DNA of 53,834 bases from JAJXSS01 sp964547135 (GTDB lineage Bacteria > Planctomycetota > Phycisphaerae > Phycisphaerales > Phycisphaeraceae). Shown piece after piece: positions 1 to 7,894 of the stretch. The translations under genes were made by a program, and so were the position numbers. Location: NCBI GenBank assembly GCA_964547135.1, contig CAZJMK010000022.1:1-53834 (forward strand). The letters run 5' to 3'. Under the pieces are notes generated by a model that had not been told where the DNA came from, did no database searches, and worked only from the letters and a program-made list of their open reading frames with translations. The first letter of the stretch is position 1, and every line of letters begins with the position of its first letter.

Positions 1-3
1 CAT

Positions 4-106
4 GTAGCCCAGCCGCCCCCGGCTGGGTGAATAAAGCCGCCGATGGCATCGGCAGATACCATCCGCCGCTTAGTCAAACCCACCGCCGAGGGCGGCGGTG
101 CCACAT
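4..106. repeat. Family A double palindrome
   Basis: This stretch has a CCCAGCCGCCCCCGGCTGGG palindrome, then GCCGCCGATGGCATCGGC and ATACCATCCGCCGCTT, and ends in CACCGCCGAGGGCGGCGGTG. The same series of blocks recurs at 21112-21232, with about 45 extra bases in its middle. Single halves occur at several other spacers in the window. It is probably a REP-like element. Confidence 0.8.
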
Positions 107-111
107 TCAGA

Positions 112-178
112 GACGCGATCAATCACGGCGCTAACTTCCGAATTGAGTTACGTCACTCGGCCACTTGACCACTTCATC
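112..178. repeat. Family K and H repeats upstream of rpmF
   Basis: The block GACGCGATCAATCACGGCGCTAAC is the reverse complement of the family K unit seen at 5090, 11434 and 50298. A short family H piece (GGCCACTTGACCACTTC) follows. The remaining bases to 336 hold no gene that I can support; they probably contain the rpmF promoter and leader. Confidence 0.65.
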
Positions 179-336
179 AGCCTTATGTAACCTTACCCGA
201 CTACACCCAGCTTGGTGGTCGGTCATCGTTATTGCACTTGGTGACTGGCCCGGTCGGGTGGTGTTCATCGCATGACCCCGTGGCTTTCGTGAGGGCGCAC
301 GGGTGCATCAAGGCATAACGCCGAAGGAAGTCGATC

Positions 337-519
337 ATGCTCCCCTGTCAACGCAAAACCCGTTCGCAAAGCCGGATGCGCCGTTCGCATCAGGCACTCA
401 AGCCCACCGTTGCGGTGCGCTGCCCCAACTGCGGCAGTGCCAAGCTGCCCCATGCCGCCTGCCCGGAATGCGGCTACGTGCGTCCCGGTCTGAAACTCAA
501 GGTTGCACAGGAAGCCTAA
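337..519 (+). CDS. rpmF: 50S ribosomal protein L32
   Basis: This 60-residue basic protein is a component of the large ribosomal subunit. The N-terminal half is rich in Arg, Ser and Lys (TRSQSRMRRSHQAL), as in L32. The C-terminal half carries two CxxC pairs (CPNCGS and CPECGY), the zinc-ribbon form of L32. The ATG at 337 follows a GAAGGAAG ribosome binding site. The position directly before plsX and fabH is the classic rpmF-plsX-fab arrangement. The stop is two bases before the plsX start, so the two genes are almost certainly co-transcribed. Confidence 0.93.
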   Translation: MLPCQRKTRSQSRMRRSHQALKPTVAVRCPNCGSAKLPHAACPECGYVRPGLKLKVAQEA

Positions 520-520
520 G

Positions 521-1594
521 TTGCGCATCGGCATCGACGTCATGGGTGGTGACAACGCCCCCGACGCGATCCTGGCCGGCTGCCTGGATGCGTTATCTTT
601 GCTTTCGCCGGAGGACAAACTCGTCCTCATCGGTGATGCTGCCATCATTCGTGAAGGCATCGTCGAAGCGGGTTTGAAAAACGAAGCGCGCATCGAAGTC
701 GAAGCCACCACACAGATTATCACCATGCACGATCCGCCGGTCACCGCCCTGCGGCAAAAGACCGACAGTTCCATCGTGCGCATGGCGCGGCTGGGTGGGC
801 ATCGTCACGGCGGGGAAAAGCGCTGTGACATCACCATCTCTGCCGGCAACACCGGAGCCTGCGTCGCTGCGGCGCAGATGGAAATGCGTCGTCTGCCGGG
901 CGTGCTGCGACCGGGTATTGCGGTGACGTTTCCCTCCATGCACGGGCCATTGGTCGTCTGCGATGTCGGTGCCAACCCCGAACCCAAAGCCCCGCACCTT
1001 CATCAATACGGTCACATGGCTGCGGTGTACGCCAACCGGCTGCACGGGATTGAAAACCCCCGCGTGGCGCTACTCTCCATCGGTGGCGAAGAAGGCAAAG
1101 GCAACGCCCTGGTGCGTGAAACCGCCAAGCTGATGAAGGCTGACCCAACGCTTAACTACACCGGCTACATCGAAGGGCGCGACCTTTTCGACGGCAAGTG
1201 TGATGTGGTCATCACCGAAGGCTTCACCGGCAATGTCGTGTTGAAACTGGCCGAGGGTTTGTCGGCTGGGCTGTTTCGTATGATCGCGCATGAGGTGTTT
1301 GAGGTCGATCCCGAATTGGCGATGCGCTTTGAGCCGGTGGTCAAAAATATTTACAAGAAACACGACTACCACGAATACGGCGGAGCACCGCTTTTGGGTG
1401 CCAACGGCATCTTCTTCAAGTGTCACGGTTCCAGTGTCGCTCGTACCATCAAGGCGGCCATTCGCAATTCTCTGGCGTTTGCCAAACTTGGCATCAACCA
1501 GGGCATTGTGGACGCTTTGGCGCAGGCACCCAAACTTGCCGACCCCGACGCGGCAACACCCGCCAAGGCCGCTGTTCAGGAAGGCAAGGCATGA
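521..1594 (+). CDS. plsX: Phosphate acyltransferase PlsX
   Basis: PlsX makes acyl-phosphate from acyl-ACP and phosphate, the first step of phosphatidic acid synthesis in most bacteria; it acts at the membrane surface. The family signature is at the N-terminus (RIGIDVMGGDNAPDAI), and the internal ISAGNTGA, SIGGEEGKGN and ITEGFTGNVVLK motifs are all present. I chose the TTG at 521 because AGGAAG lies six bases upstream and because PlsX proteins normally begin at this strand; an in-frame TTG at 503 would overlap rpmF. The stop overlaps the fabH start (ATGA). The length of about 357 residues is normal. Confidence 0.95.
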   Translation: MRIGIDVMGGDNAPDAILAGCLDALSLLSPEDKLVLIGDAAIIREGIVEAGLKNEARIEVEATTQIITMHDPPVTALRQKTDSSIVRMARLGGHRHGGEKRCDITISAGNTGACVAAAQMEMRRLPGVLRPGIAVTFPSMHGPLVVCDVGANPEPKAPHLHQYGHMAAVYANRLHGIENPRVALLSIGGEEGKGNALVRETAKLMKADPTLNYTGYIEGRDLFDGKCDVVITEGFTGNVVLKLAEGLSAGLFRMIAHEVFEVDPELAMRFEPVVKNIYKKHDYHEYGGAPLLGANGIFFKCHGSSVARTIKAAIRNSLAFAKLGINQGIVDALAQAPKLADPDAATPAKAAVQEGKA

Positions 1595-2628
1595 TTCAGG
1601 GAAGTTCCTCCGCTGCGTCCGCAGTCACAGGCACAGGTTTTTCCGCCAAGGGTGTTCGGCTGGTGGCCACGGGCATCGGTCTGCCCAAACGTCTGGTCAC
1701 CAACGATGACCTTGCCAAAATCGTCGATACCAACGATGAATGGATCAGCCAGCGCACGGGGATCAAAACCCGTCACCTGGTGGACCCGGGTACCACCGCA
1801 CGTCATCTGGCATCGTCCGCCTTGCAAATGGCGCTGCAAAATGCAGGCATGTCGCCCAGGCAATTGGACATGGTGATTTGTGCCACGATCACGCCGGAAA
1901 TGGTCTGCCCTTCCACGGCTGCGCAGGTCGTGGCCGATGTCGGGGCTGTGCCCGCTGCGGCGATGGATTTGAATGCCGCCTGTTCCGGGTTCGTGTACGC
2001 CTTGTCCGTGGCCACGAGCATGATTCGTACCGGGCAGGCCAAAACCGTGGCGGTGATCGGTGCGGAAACGCTCAGCAGCATCACCGACTGGAAAGACCGG
2101 CGTACCTGCATTCTGTTCGGCGATGGGGCCGGGGCCGCGATTCTGACTGGCAGTGATGACGCTCACCAAGGCCCGATGCACACCGTGCTGCACAGCGACG
2201 GCTCGCTCTGGCAGGAACTTTACTGCCCGCGGGATCAGCACAACATCCCTGCCGACGACAAAATCTTTTCCGGTTCATTCAACACGCTGCAAATGAACGG
2301 ACAGGCTATTTTCAAGTTCGCCGTCTCGACGCTGAAAAAAATCATCGACGACGCCCTTTCATCTCAGAATTTGAAACCCTCCGACCTGGCGATGATTATT
2401 CCGCATCAGTCCAACATCCGTATTCTGGAAAGCGCTCGTGATCGGCTGGGGCTGGGGCCGGAAAAGCTGTACATCAATATTGATCGATACGGCAACACCA
2501 GCGGTGCGAGTGTGCCGATCTGCCTGCATGAATTATGGTCAGCGGGCAGGGTGAAAACCGGGGACCTGGTGCTGTTCATCGGCATCGGCGGCGGCCTGAC
2601 CTGGGCGGGGTCGCTTTGGAGGCTTTGA
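1591..2628 (+). CDS. fabH: 3-oxoacyl-ACP synthase III (FabH)
   Basis: FabH condenses acetyl-CoA with malonyl-ACP to start fatty acid chains. The 345-residue protein has the catalytic Cys at about residue 131 (LNAACSGF), the active-site His in IIPHQSNIRI and the Asn in YGNTSGAS, so the triad is complete. The FabH signature DEWISQRTGIKTRH is present near residue 50. The ATG at 1591 overlaps the plsX stop in the ATGA manner. The N-terminus has about 20 extra Ser/Ala-rich residues before the first strand. The TGA stop lies inside the left family C repeat of the next element, which suggests that the element landed exactly at the gene end. Confidence 0.95.
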   Translation: MIQGSSSAASAVTGTGFSAKGVRLVATGIGLPKRLVTNDDLAKIVDTNDEWISQRTGIKTRHLVDPGTTARHLASSALQMALQNAGMSPRQLDMVICATITPEMVCPSTAAQVVADVGAVPAAAMDLNAACSGFVYALSVATSMIRTGQAKTVAVIGAETLSSITDWKDRRTCILFGDGAGAAILTGSDDAHQGPMHTVLHSDGSLWQELYCPRDQHNIPADDKIFSGSFNTLQMNGQAIFKFAVSTLKKIIDDALSSQNLKPSDLAMIIPHQSNIRILESARDRLGLGPEKLYINIDRYGNTSGASVPICLHELWSAGRVKTGDLVLFIGIGGGLTWAGSLWRL

Positions 2629-3161
2629 ATTTCGGATTTGGAATTTCGGATTTCGAATTTGCGGAAAGATTCGTTTCTGACATGCTGCGACAGTGAATGT
2701 TGATCCGTTGTTCACGATCATGAGGGGCATGATCACCATGAACAAAAATGACATGCTTCTGCGTACCAAAGCGTTTGCGCTGCGGGTGTTGGCCCTGACA
2801 GAAGAACTCCCTCGGAATTACCGCGGTGACGTACTGGGACGACAATTGGTGAAATCGGCAACCTCGATCGGTGCCAACTACCGGGAGGCACTGCGAGCCT
2901 CATCACGACGACATTACATTACGAATATGGAAATAGCCGAGCGTGAAGCCTCTGAAACACTCTATTTTTTGGAATTAGTCACTGAAGCGGCAATGGTGAA
3001 ACCACAGCGAATGACAAACTTGCTTGATGAATGTCGTCAACTTTTGGCGATTCTTTCTGCAAGTGGTAAAACCGCGAAACGAAAAACAGCCACTGTTTCC
3101 ACCAGAGATACTGTTTCAAAGTCTGCTTAAATTCGAAATCCGAAATTCGAAATTCGAAATC
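2627..3161. mobile_element. Inverted-repeat element carrying a four-helix-bundle gene
   Basis: A family C array at 2627-2660 and one at 3129-3161 flank a single gene. The 20 bases at 2641-2660 (GAATTTCGGATTTCGAATTT) are the perfect reverse complement of 3129-3148. The fabH stop lies in the left array and the stop of the internal gene lies in the right one. The element interrupts the fabH-fabD junction. Solo copies of the repeat occur at 7284, 28094, 36230 and 46228. That it is mobile is an inference from the architecture; no transposase is present. Confidence 0.6.
2738..3130 (+). CDS. Four-helix-bundle protein (S23/Avd-like)
   Basis: This 130-residue helical protein matches the family once named 23S rRNA intervening-sequence protein, related to Avd of diversity-generating retroelements. 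Recognisable features are the N-terminal KAFALRVLALTEELP, the central GRQLVKSATSIGANYREA and the following ITNMEIAEREASETLYFLELV. The C-terminus is basic (KTAKRKTATVS). The function is unknown; Avd homologues form pentameric nucleic-acid-binding barrels. Three in-frame ATGs exist (2720, 2729, 2738); GAGGGG at 2722-2727 best serves 2738. The gene sits alone inside a pair of inverted repeats between fabH and fabD, so it is not part of the ancestral operon. No reverse transcriptase or rRNA is nearby. Confidence 0.85.
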   Translation: MNKNDMLLRTKAFALRVLALTEELPRNYRGDVLGRQLVKSATSIGANYREALRASSRRHYITNMEIAEREASETLYFLELVTEAAMVKPQRMTNLLDECRQLLAILSASGKTAKRKTATVSTRDTVSKSA

Positions 3162-3173
3162 TACCAAGACATC

Positions 3174-4130
3174 ATGACCACCCCCAATACATCCCCGATC
3201 CATTCCCTGCGTTCCTCTCCCGCTGCCATCCTTTTGTGTCCGGGTCAGGGGGCACAGGCGGTGGGCATGGGCAAAGCCTGGGCGGACAAGCACCCCATCG
3301 CCGCCGAGACGTTTCACCAGGCGGATGAAATTCTCGGATTCAAGCTCAGTGAATTATGTTGGAGTGGGCCGGAGGATCAGTTGACGCGCACCGACAATGC
3401 GCAGCCGGCGATTTTCACCACCAGCGTGGCCTGTTACCGGGCGCTTTCGTCACAAGGCAAGTTCCCCAAAATCGCCGCCGCTGCCGGTTTGTCTTTGGGC
3501 GAGTTCACCGCCCTGCACCTGGCCGGGGCCTTTGATTTTGAAACCGGGTTGAAACTGGTGCGTTTGCGCGGGCAGGCAATGCAGGAAGCCGCCACAGCCG
3601 TGGCTTCGGGCATGGTCGCGCTCATCGGCAGCGACGAGGCCCAGGCCCGTCTGCTCTGTCAGGAAACCGTCGTCGGCGACGAGGTGCTGGTGCCCGCCAA
3701 CTTCAACTGTCCCGGTCAGATCGTGCTGTCGGGGCATCTGTCCGCCTGTGAGCGTTCGCTGACCCGTGCCTCCGACATGGGCATCAAGGCTCAGCCGCTG
3801 AAGGTGGCCGGGGCGTTTCATTCGCCGATCATGAAACCGGCTGCCGCGAAGCTCAAGGAAGCGCTGGACCAGGTGAACTGGAGCACGCCCGAAGTGCCGG
3901 TCATGGCCAACGTCACCGGCATTTACCACGAAATCAACAAAATCGACTACGTCAAACAACGGCTGGTCGATCAGCTCACCGGCGCGGTCCGCTGGGAACA
4001 GTCCATGATCTGGCTGATAACCCACGTGCCCGGCCAATTCGTCGAACTGGCGCCGGGCAAATCCCTGGCGGGCATGATGAAACGCATCGACCGATCCGTG
4101 AAAGTGGAAAGTTTTGCAGAACCAAGTTAA
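3174..4130 (+). CDS. fabD: Malonyl-CoA:ACP transacylase (FabD)
   Basis: FabD moves malonyl from CoA to acyl carrier protein for chain elongation. The 318-residue protein shows the N-terminal LCPGQGAQAVGMG motif, the nucleophile in GLSLGE (Ser at about residue 107) and the active-site His in AFHSPIM. The start is the ATG at 3174, just beyond the family C array; the upstream reading frame would extend through the repeat and into the preceding gene. No strong Shine-Dalgarno sequence is visible, perhaps because the repeat replaced the native upstream sequence. The stop is followed at once by a family E hairpin that separates fabD from fabG. Confidence 0.95.
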   Translation: MTTPNTSPIHSLRSSPAAILLCPGQGAQAVGMGKAWADKHPIAAETFHQADEILGFKLSELCWSGPEDQLTRTDNAQPAIFTTSVACYRALSSQGKFPKIAAAAGLSLGEFTALHLAGAFDFETGLKLVRLRGQAMQEAATAVASGMVALIGSDEAQARLLCQETVVGDEVLVPANFNCPGQIVLSGHLSACERSLTRASDMGIKAQPLKVAGAFHSPIMKPAAAKLKEALDQVNWSTPEVPVMANVTGIYHEINKIDYVKQRLVDQLTGAVRWEQSMIWLITHVPGQFVELAPGKSLAGMMKRIDRSVKVESFAEPS

Positions 4131-4228
4131 TGGATCATGGATAATGGATGATGGATAATGTAAAGAAATATGCCTGTTATTGAGTCTCTTTTCCGTACAT
4201 TATCCTTTATCCATGATCCTTTATCCAT
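4130..4228. repeat. Family E inverted arrays between fabD and fabG
   Basis: The left array (ATGGATCATGGATAATGG..., 4130-4160) is roughly the reverse complement of the right array (CATTATCCTTTATCCATG..., 4198-4228), around a 37-base core. The same architecture occurs at 34904-35006. The transcript could fold into a long imperfect hairpin inside the operon. Confidence 0.75.
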
Positions 4229-4250
4229 CTCGATTGACAGGAACCATTCA

Positions 4251-5006
4251 ATGTCCAATGAAAACGTCCAACGAATAGCGATCGTCACCGGAGCCTCGCG
4301 CGGGATTGGTGCCGCCATCGCCGTCGCCCTGGCGCAGCAGGGTCGGCTGGTCGTGCTGATCGCCCGTCAGGCGGACAAACTGCAACAGGTTGCCGACACC
4401 ATCAACGCTGCCGGAGGCGCGGGCAAGGCTGTTGTTCGCCCCTGCGACTTGTCGGACAGCAAAGCCGTCGAAGCCCTGATCGAAGGCGTGGCTGACGAAT
4501 ACAAACGGCTGGACATTCTGGTCAACAACGCCGGCATCACCCGTGACAACCTGATGCTGCGCATGAGTGATGATGAGTTTGACAGTGTGATTCAAACCAA
4601 CCTGCGCAGCGTGTTCGTCGCCTGTCGCAGCGCCCTGCGGCCGATGATGCGTGGCAAGTGGGGTCGCATCATCAACATCAGCAGCGTGGCCGGGGTGGTG
4701 GGTAACTTTGGTCAGGCCAATTACGCGGCTGCCAAGGCCGGGCTGATGGGCATGACCAAATCGATCGCCAAGGAAATGGCTGCGAAGAACATCACCGCCA
4801 ACGTGGTCGCGCCGGGGTTTATTGAAACGGACATGACCAGTGGTTTGCCGCAACAGATCAAGGACATGGCCACGGCTGTGACGCCGCTCAAACGCATGGG
4901 TCAGCCGCGCGAAATCGCCGCTGCGGTGGCGTTTCTGGCGTCGGAAGATGCGGGCTTTGTCACCGGTCACACGCTGGTGGTCGATGGCGGAATGACGATG
5001 GTGTGA
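4251..5006 (+). CDS. fabG: 3-oxoacyl-ACP reductase (FabG)
   Basis: FabG is the NADPH-dependent reductase of fatty acid elongation, a classical short-chain dehydrogenase of 251 residues. It has the TGASRGIGAAIA nucleotide motif near residue 13, NNAG, the catalytic Ser in NISSVAG, YAAAK with the Tyr/Lys pair, and a C-terminal FVTGHTLVVDGGM. The ATG at 4251 follows an AGGA box; the in-frame upstream stretch is repeat sequence and is not expected to be translated. Unlike the usual order, acpP does not follow; the operon ends here in a repeat-filled spacer with a convergent gene. Confidence 0.95.
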   Translation: MSNENVQRIAIVTGASRGIGAAIAVALAQQGRLVVLIARQADKLQQVADTINAAGGAGKAVVRPCDLSDSKAVEALIEGVADEYKRLDILVNNAGITRDNLMLRMSDDEFDSVIQTNLRSVFVACRSALRPMMRGKWGRIINISSVAGVVGNFGQANYAAAKAGLMGMTKSIAKEMAAKNITANVVAPGFIETDMTSGLPQQIKDMATAVTPLKRMGQPREIAAAVAFLASEDAGFVTGHTLVVDGGMTMV

Positions 5007-5037
5007 AGGGAATGAAGTGGCCGAATGAATTGTATTT

Positions 5038-5285
5038 GTTTAGCGCGGACGCTTTGCGTCGGCGCTCTGATGAATACATGGGTGTGTTGGTTAGCGCCGC
5101 GATTGATCGCGTTTGATCTGAAAGGTTGATCAGTTGGTCGGTGAGTCGGTTAATCGGCCAGAGCAAAGACCGTTCTATCCGAGTAACCGATTCACTGACT
5201 CACCGATTAACGACGCCGACAGACGCGATCAAACGCGGCGCTAACACCCGAATACGGCTCCGCCACTCGACCACTCGGCCACTTC
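5038..5285. repeat. Nested family K, D and H repeats
   Basis: A family K unit (TTAGCGCGGACGCTTTGCGTC) starts at about 5039. A second K unit (GTTAGCGCCGCGATTGATCG) at 5090 is matched by its inverted copy at 5221-5246. Between them lies a family D pair: a left array with GTCGGTGAGTCGGTTAATCGG and a right array with CCGATTCACTGACTCACCG. A family H tail (CACTCGACCACTCGGCCACTTC) closes the spacer. The nesting of D within K is clear. No gene is present. Confidence 0.75.
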
Positions 5286-5295
5286 TTCATCCCGC

Positions 5296-6954
5296 TCACT
5301 GCGTCACTTCGCTGAGCATTTTCTGCGTCAGTTCCCAGAAATGTGCCTCACGGAACGCGGTCGCGCAACCGGGCAATGAACCGTGTCGTTGGGTGTGATG
5401 ATTCCAATGACTTTGGGCTGCCAGCAGGCGTTGCCGACACAATGTCGCCATGGCCGGGTTTTTGCTTTTGAGGTAACGACGATATGCCACCAGCCCGGCC
5501 AGCAAATCGCGCAACGCCTCAAACAACGACTCTGCATAAACAAGCGTGTTCACCAACGGGTCCATCAGCGAATGGTTCTGATCGGTGATCGCCTGCTGCA
5601 TGCGTGTGCGCGCCGCTGCCAGTTCCTCCACCGTCTGCTGCTTTTCGCGCACCACTTCATCCAACTCGCTGTCGGGAAGTCGGCCGATCATCCGCCAGGC
5701 TGCCTGGGCATCGACCAAATCATCCTGTATCCAATCGCCGTTGGGGTGCCAGGCATTGTGACGCTGCTTGGCAAACGGCCCGACGTAAAAACCGCTGAGT
5801 ATGAAGTCGGGTGATTTTTCCAAAGCGAACATCACTGCATCAGCAGCGCGATCGTCCAACCCCTTGAGCCGGGCGTTGATCCAACCCTGTGCCAGTTGGC
5901 GCGGCTCGGTGCGCGGGTTGTCGGCCAGTAACGGCGCAGCCACCACGTTGGCGTCGATCCAAGTCTCGTTTTTCACAAACGGCCCACCCCATCCGCCCCC
6001 CCGCACCCACGCCCACAACCCCGCCAGGTTGATCTGATCAACCACCTTGGCCAGCCCCTGCTGCGGGTGCGTGTCGCGTGTTTCCGGGTAACCGTTGCGC
6101 CACAGATCGACCTGCCAGTTGGGCAAGCCGCCCTTGCCTTCAAACTCGCGCTGGCATTGCAATTCATACACAATCGGCCGATCACCCAGCACCAGGCTCG
6201 CCGGGTTCCAACATTGATATCGCCAGAAGTCCGCCTCGCTGATTTTGAACGACAACACAAACTTATCATCGCGCGGGTTGTCACCACCCGGCAGCATGTC
6301 ACGCAAGCGCGTGCAAAGTTCCACCGAATCGTGCATTCCGTTGGGGCGAACGTTCCACGCCCTTGCAATCAAACGTTTGTTGAGCTTGCCCACCACCAGT
6401 TCGTGAAACCGTGTCAACACCGAACTGATGCGCTCCGCACGCCCCACTTGCGAACAGCGGGCACAGTGCGGTTGATAAATGTCGTTACCCACCAAATAGG
6501 GCAACCTCGCTGCATCGCTATCCCCAAAACGCAGCACCACCCCGTCCAACTCCGGCCACTGCGTGAACAACGCTTCGAGCGCCCGCACCGACATGGTGAT
6601 CGCCTGCTCACTGGCTGGGCAGAGCATCGTCGGTCGATTGCGACAAACCAGGTTCGCAGCATGTCGCTCCACCACCGACCGCGCCAGTGTCAGCGTGTCA
6701 TAAACGATATAGGTTTGCAGCCCGGCTGCCCTTGCTTTTTGCAGGGTTTGATGAGCGTGTTCGAACTGCCGTTCGACCCAGCGACGCATTTCCCCGGTGC
6801 CCACAGCTTCGGGCGATTCGATACCCGACAAGCCTGTGGTTTCATAGAGCACCAGACCGTTGTACCCCAGCCGACGCAATTCCTGCGGATCACGATAGCG
6901 CGTTTCGGTCTGCGGTTCACCGGGGTTGTCGAGCACAGTGGCTAGTTTGAGCAT
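5296..6954 (-). CDS. GH67-like protein of unknown function
   Basis: I do not recognise a named family with certainty. The protein is about 552 residues, without a signal peptide, and so probably cytoplasmic. The middle part resembles alpha-glucuronidases (GH67): a FKISEADFWRYQCWNP segment and VYELQCQREFEGKGG echo the segment preceding the GH67 C-terminal domain, and ELDGVVLRFGDSD sits on a TIM-barrel-like strand. The N-terminal part has LGYNGLVLYETTG and LQTYIVYD, also barrel-like. The start ATG at 6954 (MLKLATVL) is preferred; a TTG at 6990 is possible. It may be a sugar-acid or uronate glycosidase, but this is an inference. It stands alone between two repeat-filled spacers. Confidence 0.6.
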   Translation of the reverse strand: MLKLATVLDNPGEPQTETRYRDPQELRRLGYNGLVLYETTGLSGIESPEAVGTGEMRRWVERQFEHAHQTLQKARAAGLQTYIVYDTLTLARSVVERHAANLVCRNRPTMLCPASEQAITMSVRALEALFTQWPELDGVVLRFGDSDAARLPYLVGNDIYQPHCARCSQVGRAERISSVLTRFHELVVGKLNKRLIARAWNVRPNGMHDSVELCTRLRDMLPGGDNPRDDKFVLSFKISEADFWRYQCWNPASLVLGDRPIVYELQCQREFEGKGGLPNWQVDLWRNGYPETRDTHPQQGLAKVVDQINLAGLWAWVRGGGWGGPFVKNETWIDANVVAAPLLADNPRTEPRQLAQGWINARLKGLDDRAADAVMFALEKSPDFILSGFYVGPFAKQRHNAWHPNGDWIQDDLVDAQAAWRMIGRLPDSELDEVVREKQQTVEELAAARTRMQQAITDQNHSLMDPLVNTLVYAESLFEALRDLLAGLVAYRRYLKSKNPAMATLCRQRLLAAQSHWNHHTQRHGSLPGCATAFREAHFWELTQKMLSEVTQ

Positions 6955-7048
6955 CGCCAAGGTTTTAGTCTCCAAGGCGACTCGTGGCAAATGTCATGCC
7001 AAGGTGAAAAGTGGCGCAGTGATGATGTTTTTTGACGTTGATATGCAT

Positions 7049-7320
7049 GACGCCGTGCCCTTTAGGGCCGGATGTTGGCTTGTGTGAAATCCGGGGCTGA
7101 AGCCCTCGGCGTCAGTTAGCGCTGCAATTGATCGCGTCATCTGTAGTGGTTAAACAGTGAGTCGGTTCATCGGTTACTCGGACTCAATGACATTGGTTTT
7201 CACCGATTAACTGATTTACCGACTAACCGATTAACCCATTCAATACCCAAGCCCTCGGCTTGTCAGCCTCGTTCTTGGCTTGTTAAATTCGAAATCCGAT
7301 ATTCGAAATTCGAAATTTTT
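7049..7320. repeat. Mosaic of B, K, D, L and C repeats
   Basis: A family B palindrome runs from 7049 to 7113 (GACGCCGTGCCCTTTAGGGC to GAAGCCCTCGGCGTC). It is followed by a K unit near 7117, an inverted D pair at about 7141-7238, a partial L unit (CCCTCGGCTTGTCAGCC) near 7250, and a C array at 7284-7320. The entire spacer between the divergently placed neighbours is repeat sequence. Confidence 0.8.
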
Positions 7321-7327
7321 TCTTCCC

Positions 7328-7750
7328 TCACCCATACCCCAACGCGCGCAGATCATCTTCATCCAACCCAAAATGGTGGCCGATTTCGTGCAACACGGTC
7401 ACGCGAATTTGATGTTCCAGTTCACGCAACCGCTCGCTGCCATCCGACTCACGCGACCAGCGCCGCCCTCGCCCCCCTATCCCCGTGCGATAGCCTGCCA
7501 GGTTCATGATCGGCTCACGAAAAATCATCATCTGATCAGGCAATGTGCCGCTGTGTTGCACACTGCGATCCGTCAGCGCAACACCCCAGTGCAGCCCGCA
7601 CAACCCTGAACCGTCATCAACCATATCCAAGTCGCGCAACACCGCTTCACTGGGGTAATCCTCCACCACCAGCGGCAACTCCGCGAGCAGTTCATGCAAA
7701 TGCGCAGGCAACTCCGCCAGTACCATTTCCAGCACCTGGTCAAACATCAT
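7328..7750 (-). CDS. Minimal zincin metallopeptidase family protein
   Basis: This short protein, about 140 residues, belongs to the minimal metallopeptidase family (PF06262-like). The C-terminus has the zincin motif VLHEIGHHFGLDEDDLRALGYG, with HExxH, the downstream HFGLDE and a terminal helix, all typical of the family. A preceding LVVEDYPS and a Gly/Arg-rich loop (GYRTGIGGRGRRW) are also family-like. The physiological substrate is unknown. I chose the ATG at 7750 (MMFDQVLEMV); an ATG at 7771 is also in frame. The gene is divergent from the ABC-2 permease at 7895. Confidence 0.85.
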   Translation of the reverse strand: MMFDQVLEMVLAELPAHLHELLAELPLVVEDYPSEAVLRDLDMVDDGSGLCGLHWGVALTDRSVQHSGTLPDQMMIFREPIMNLAGYRTGIGGRGRRWSRESDGSERLRELEHQIRVTVLHEIGHHFGLDEDDLRALGYG

Positions 7751-7894
7751 TCTGTCTGAAACGCACAGCATGTTGTTAAGTTTAGCCTGACCACATACAG
7801 GGTGGTTGACGGGTGGACCGCTCCAAGTATCGTTGGCTCGCAACAGGATATCATGAGGGCGATGCAGGTAGCCCACGATGGTGAACGATGAAAG

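Noticed and set aside
2738..3130. Diversity-generating retroelement
   Set aside because: The four-helix-bundle protein resembles Avd, but no reverse transcriptase, template or variable repeat is present nearby.
6067..6945. 292-codon plus-strand frame
   Set aside because: Antisense to the GH67-like gene, without domain similarity.
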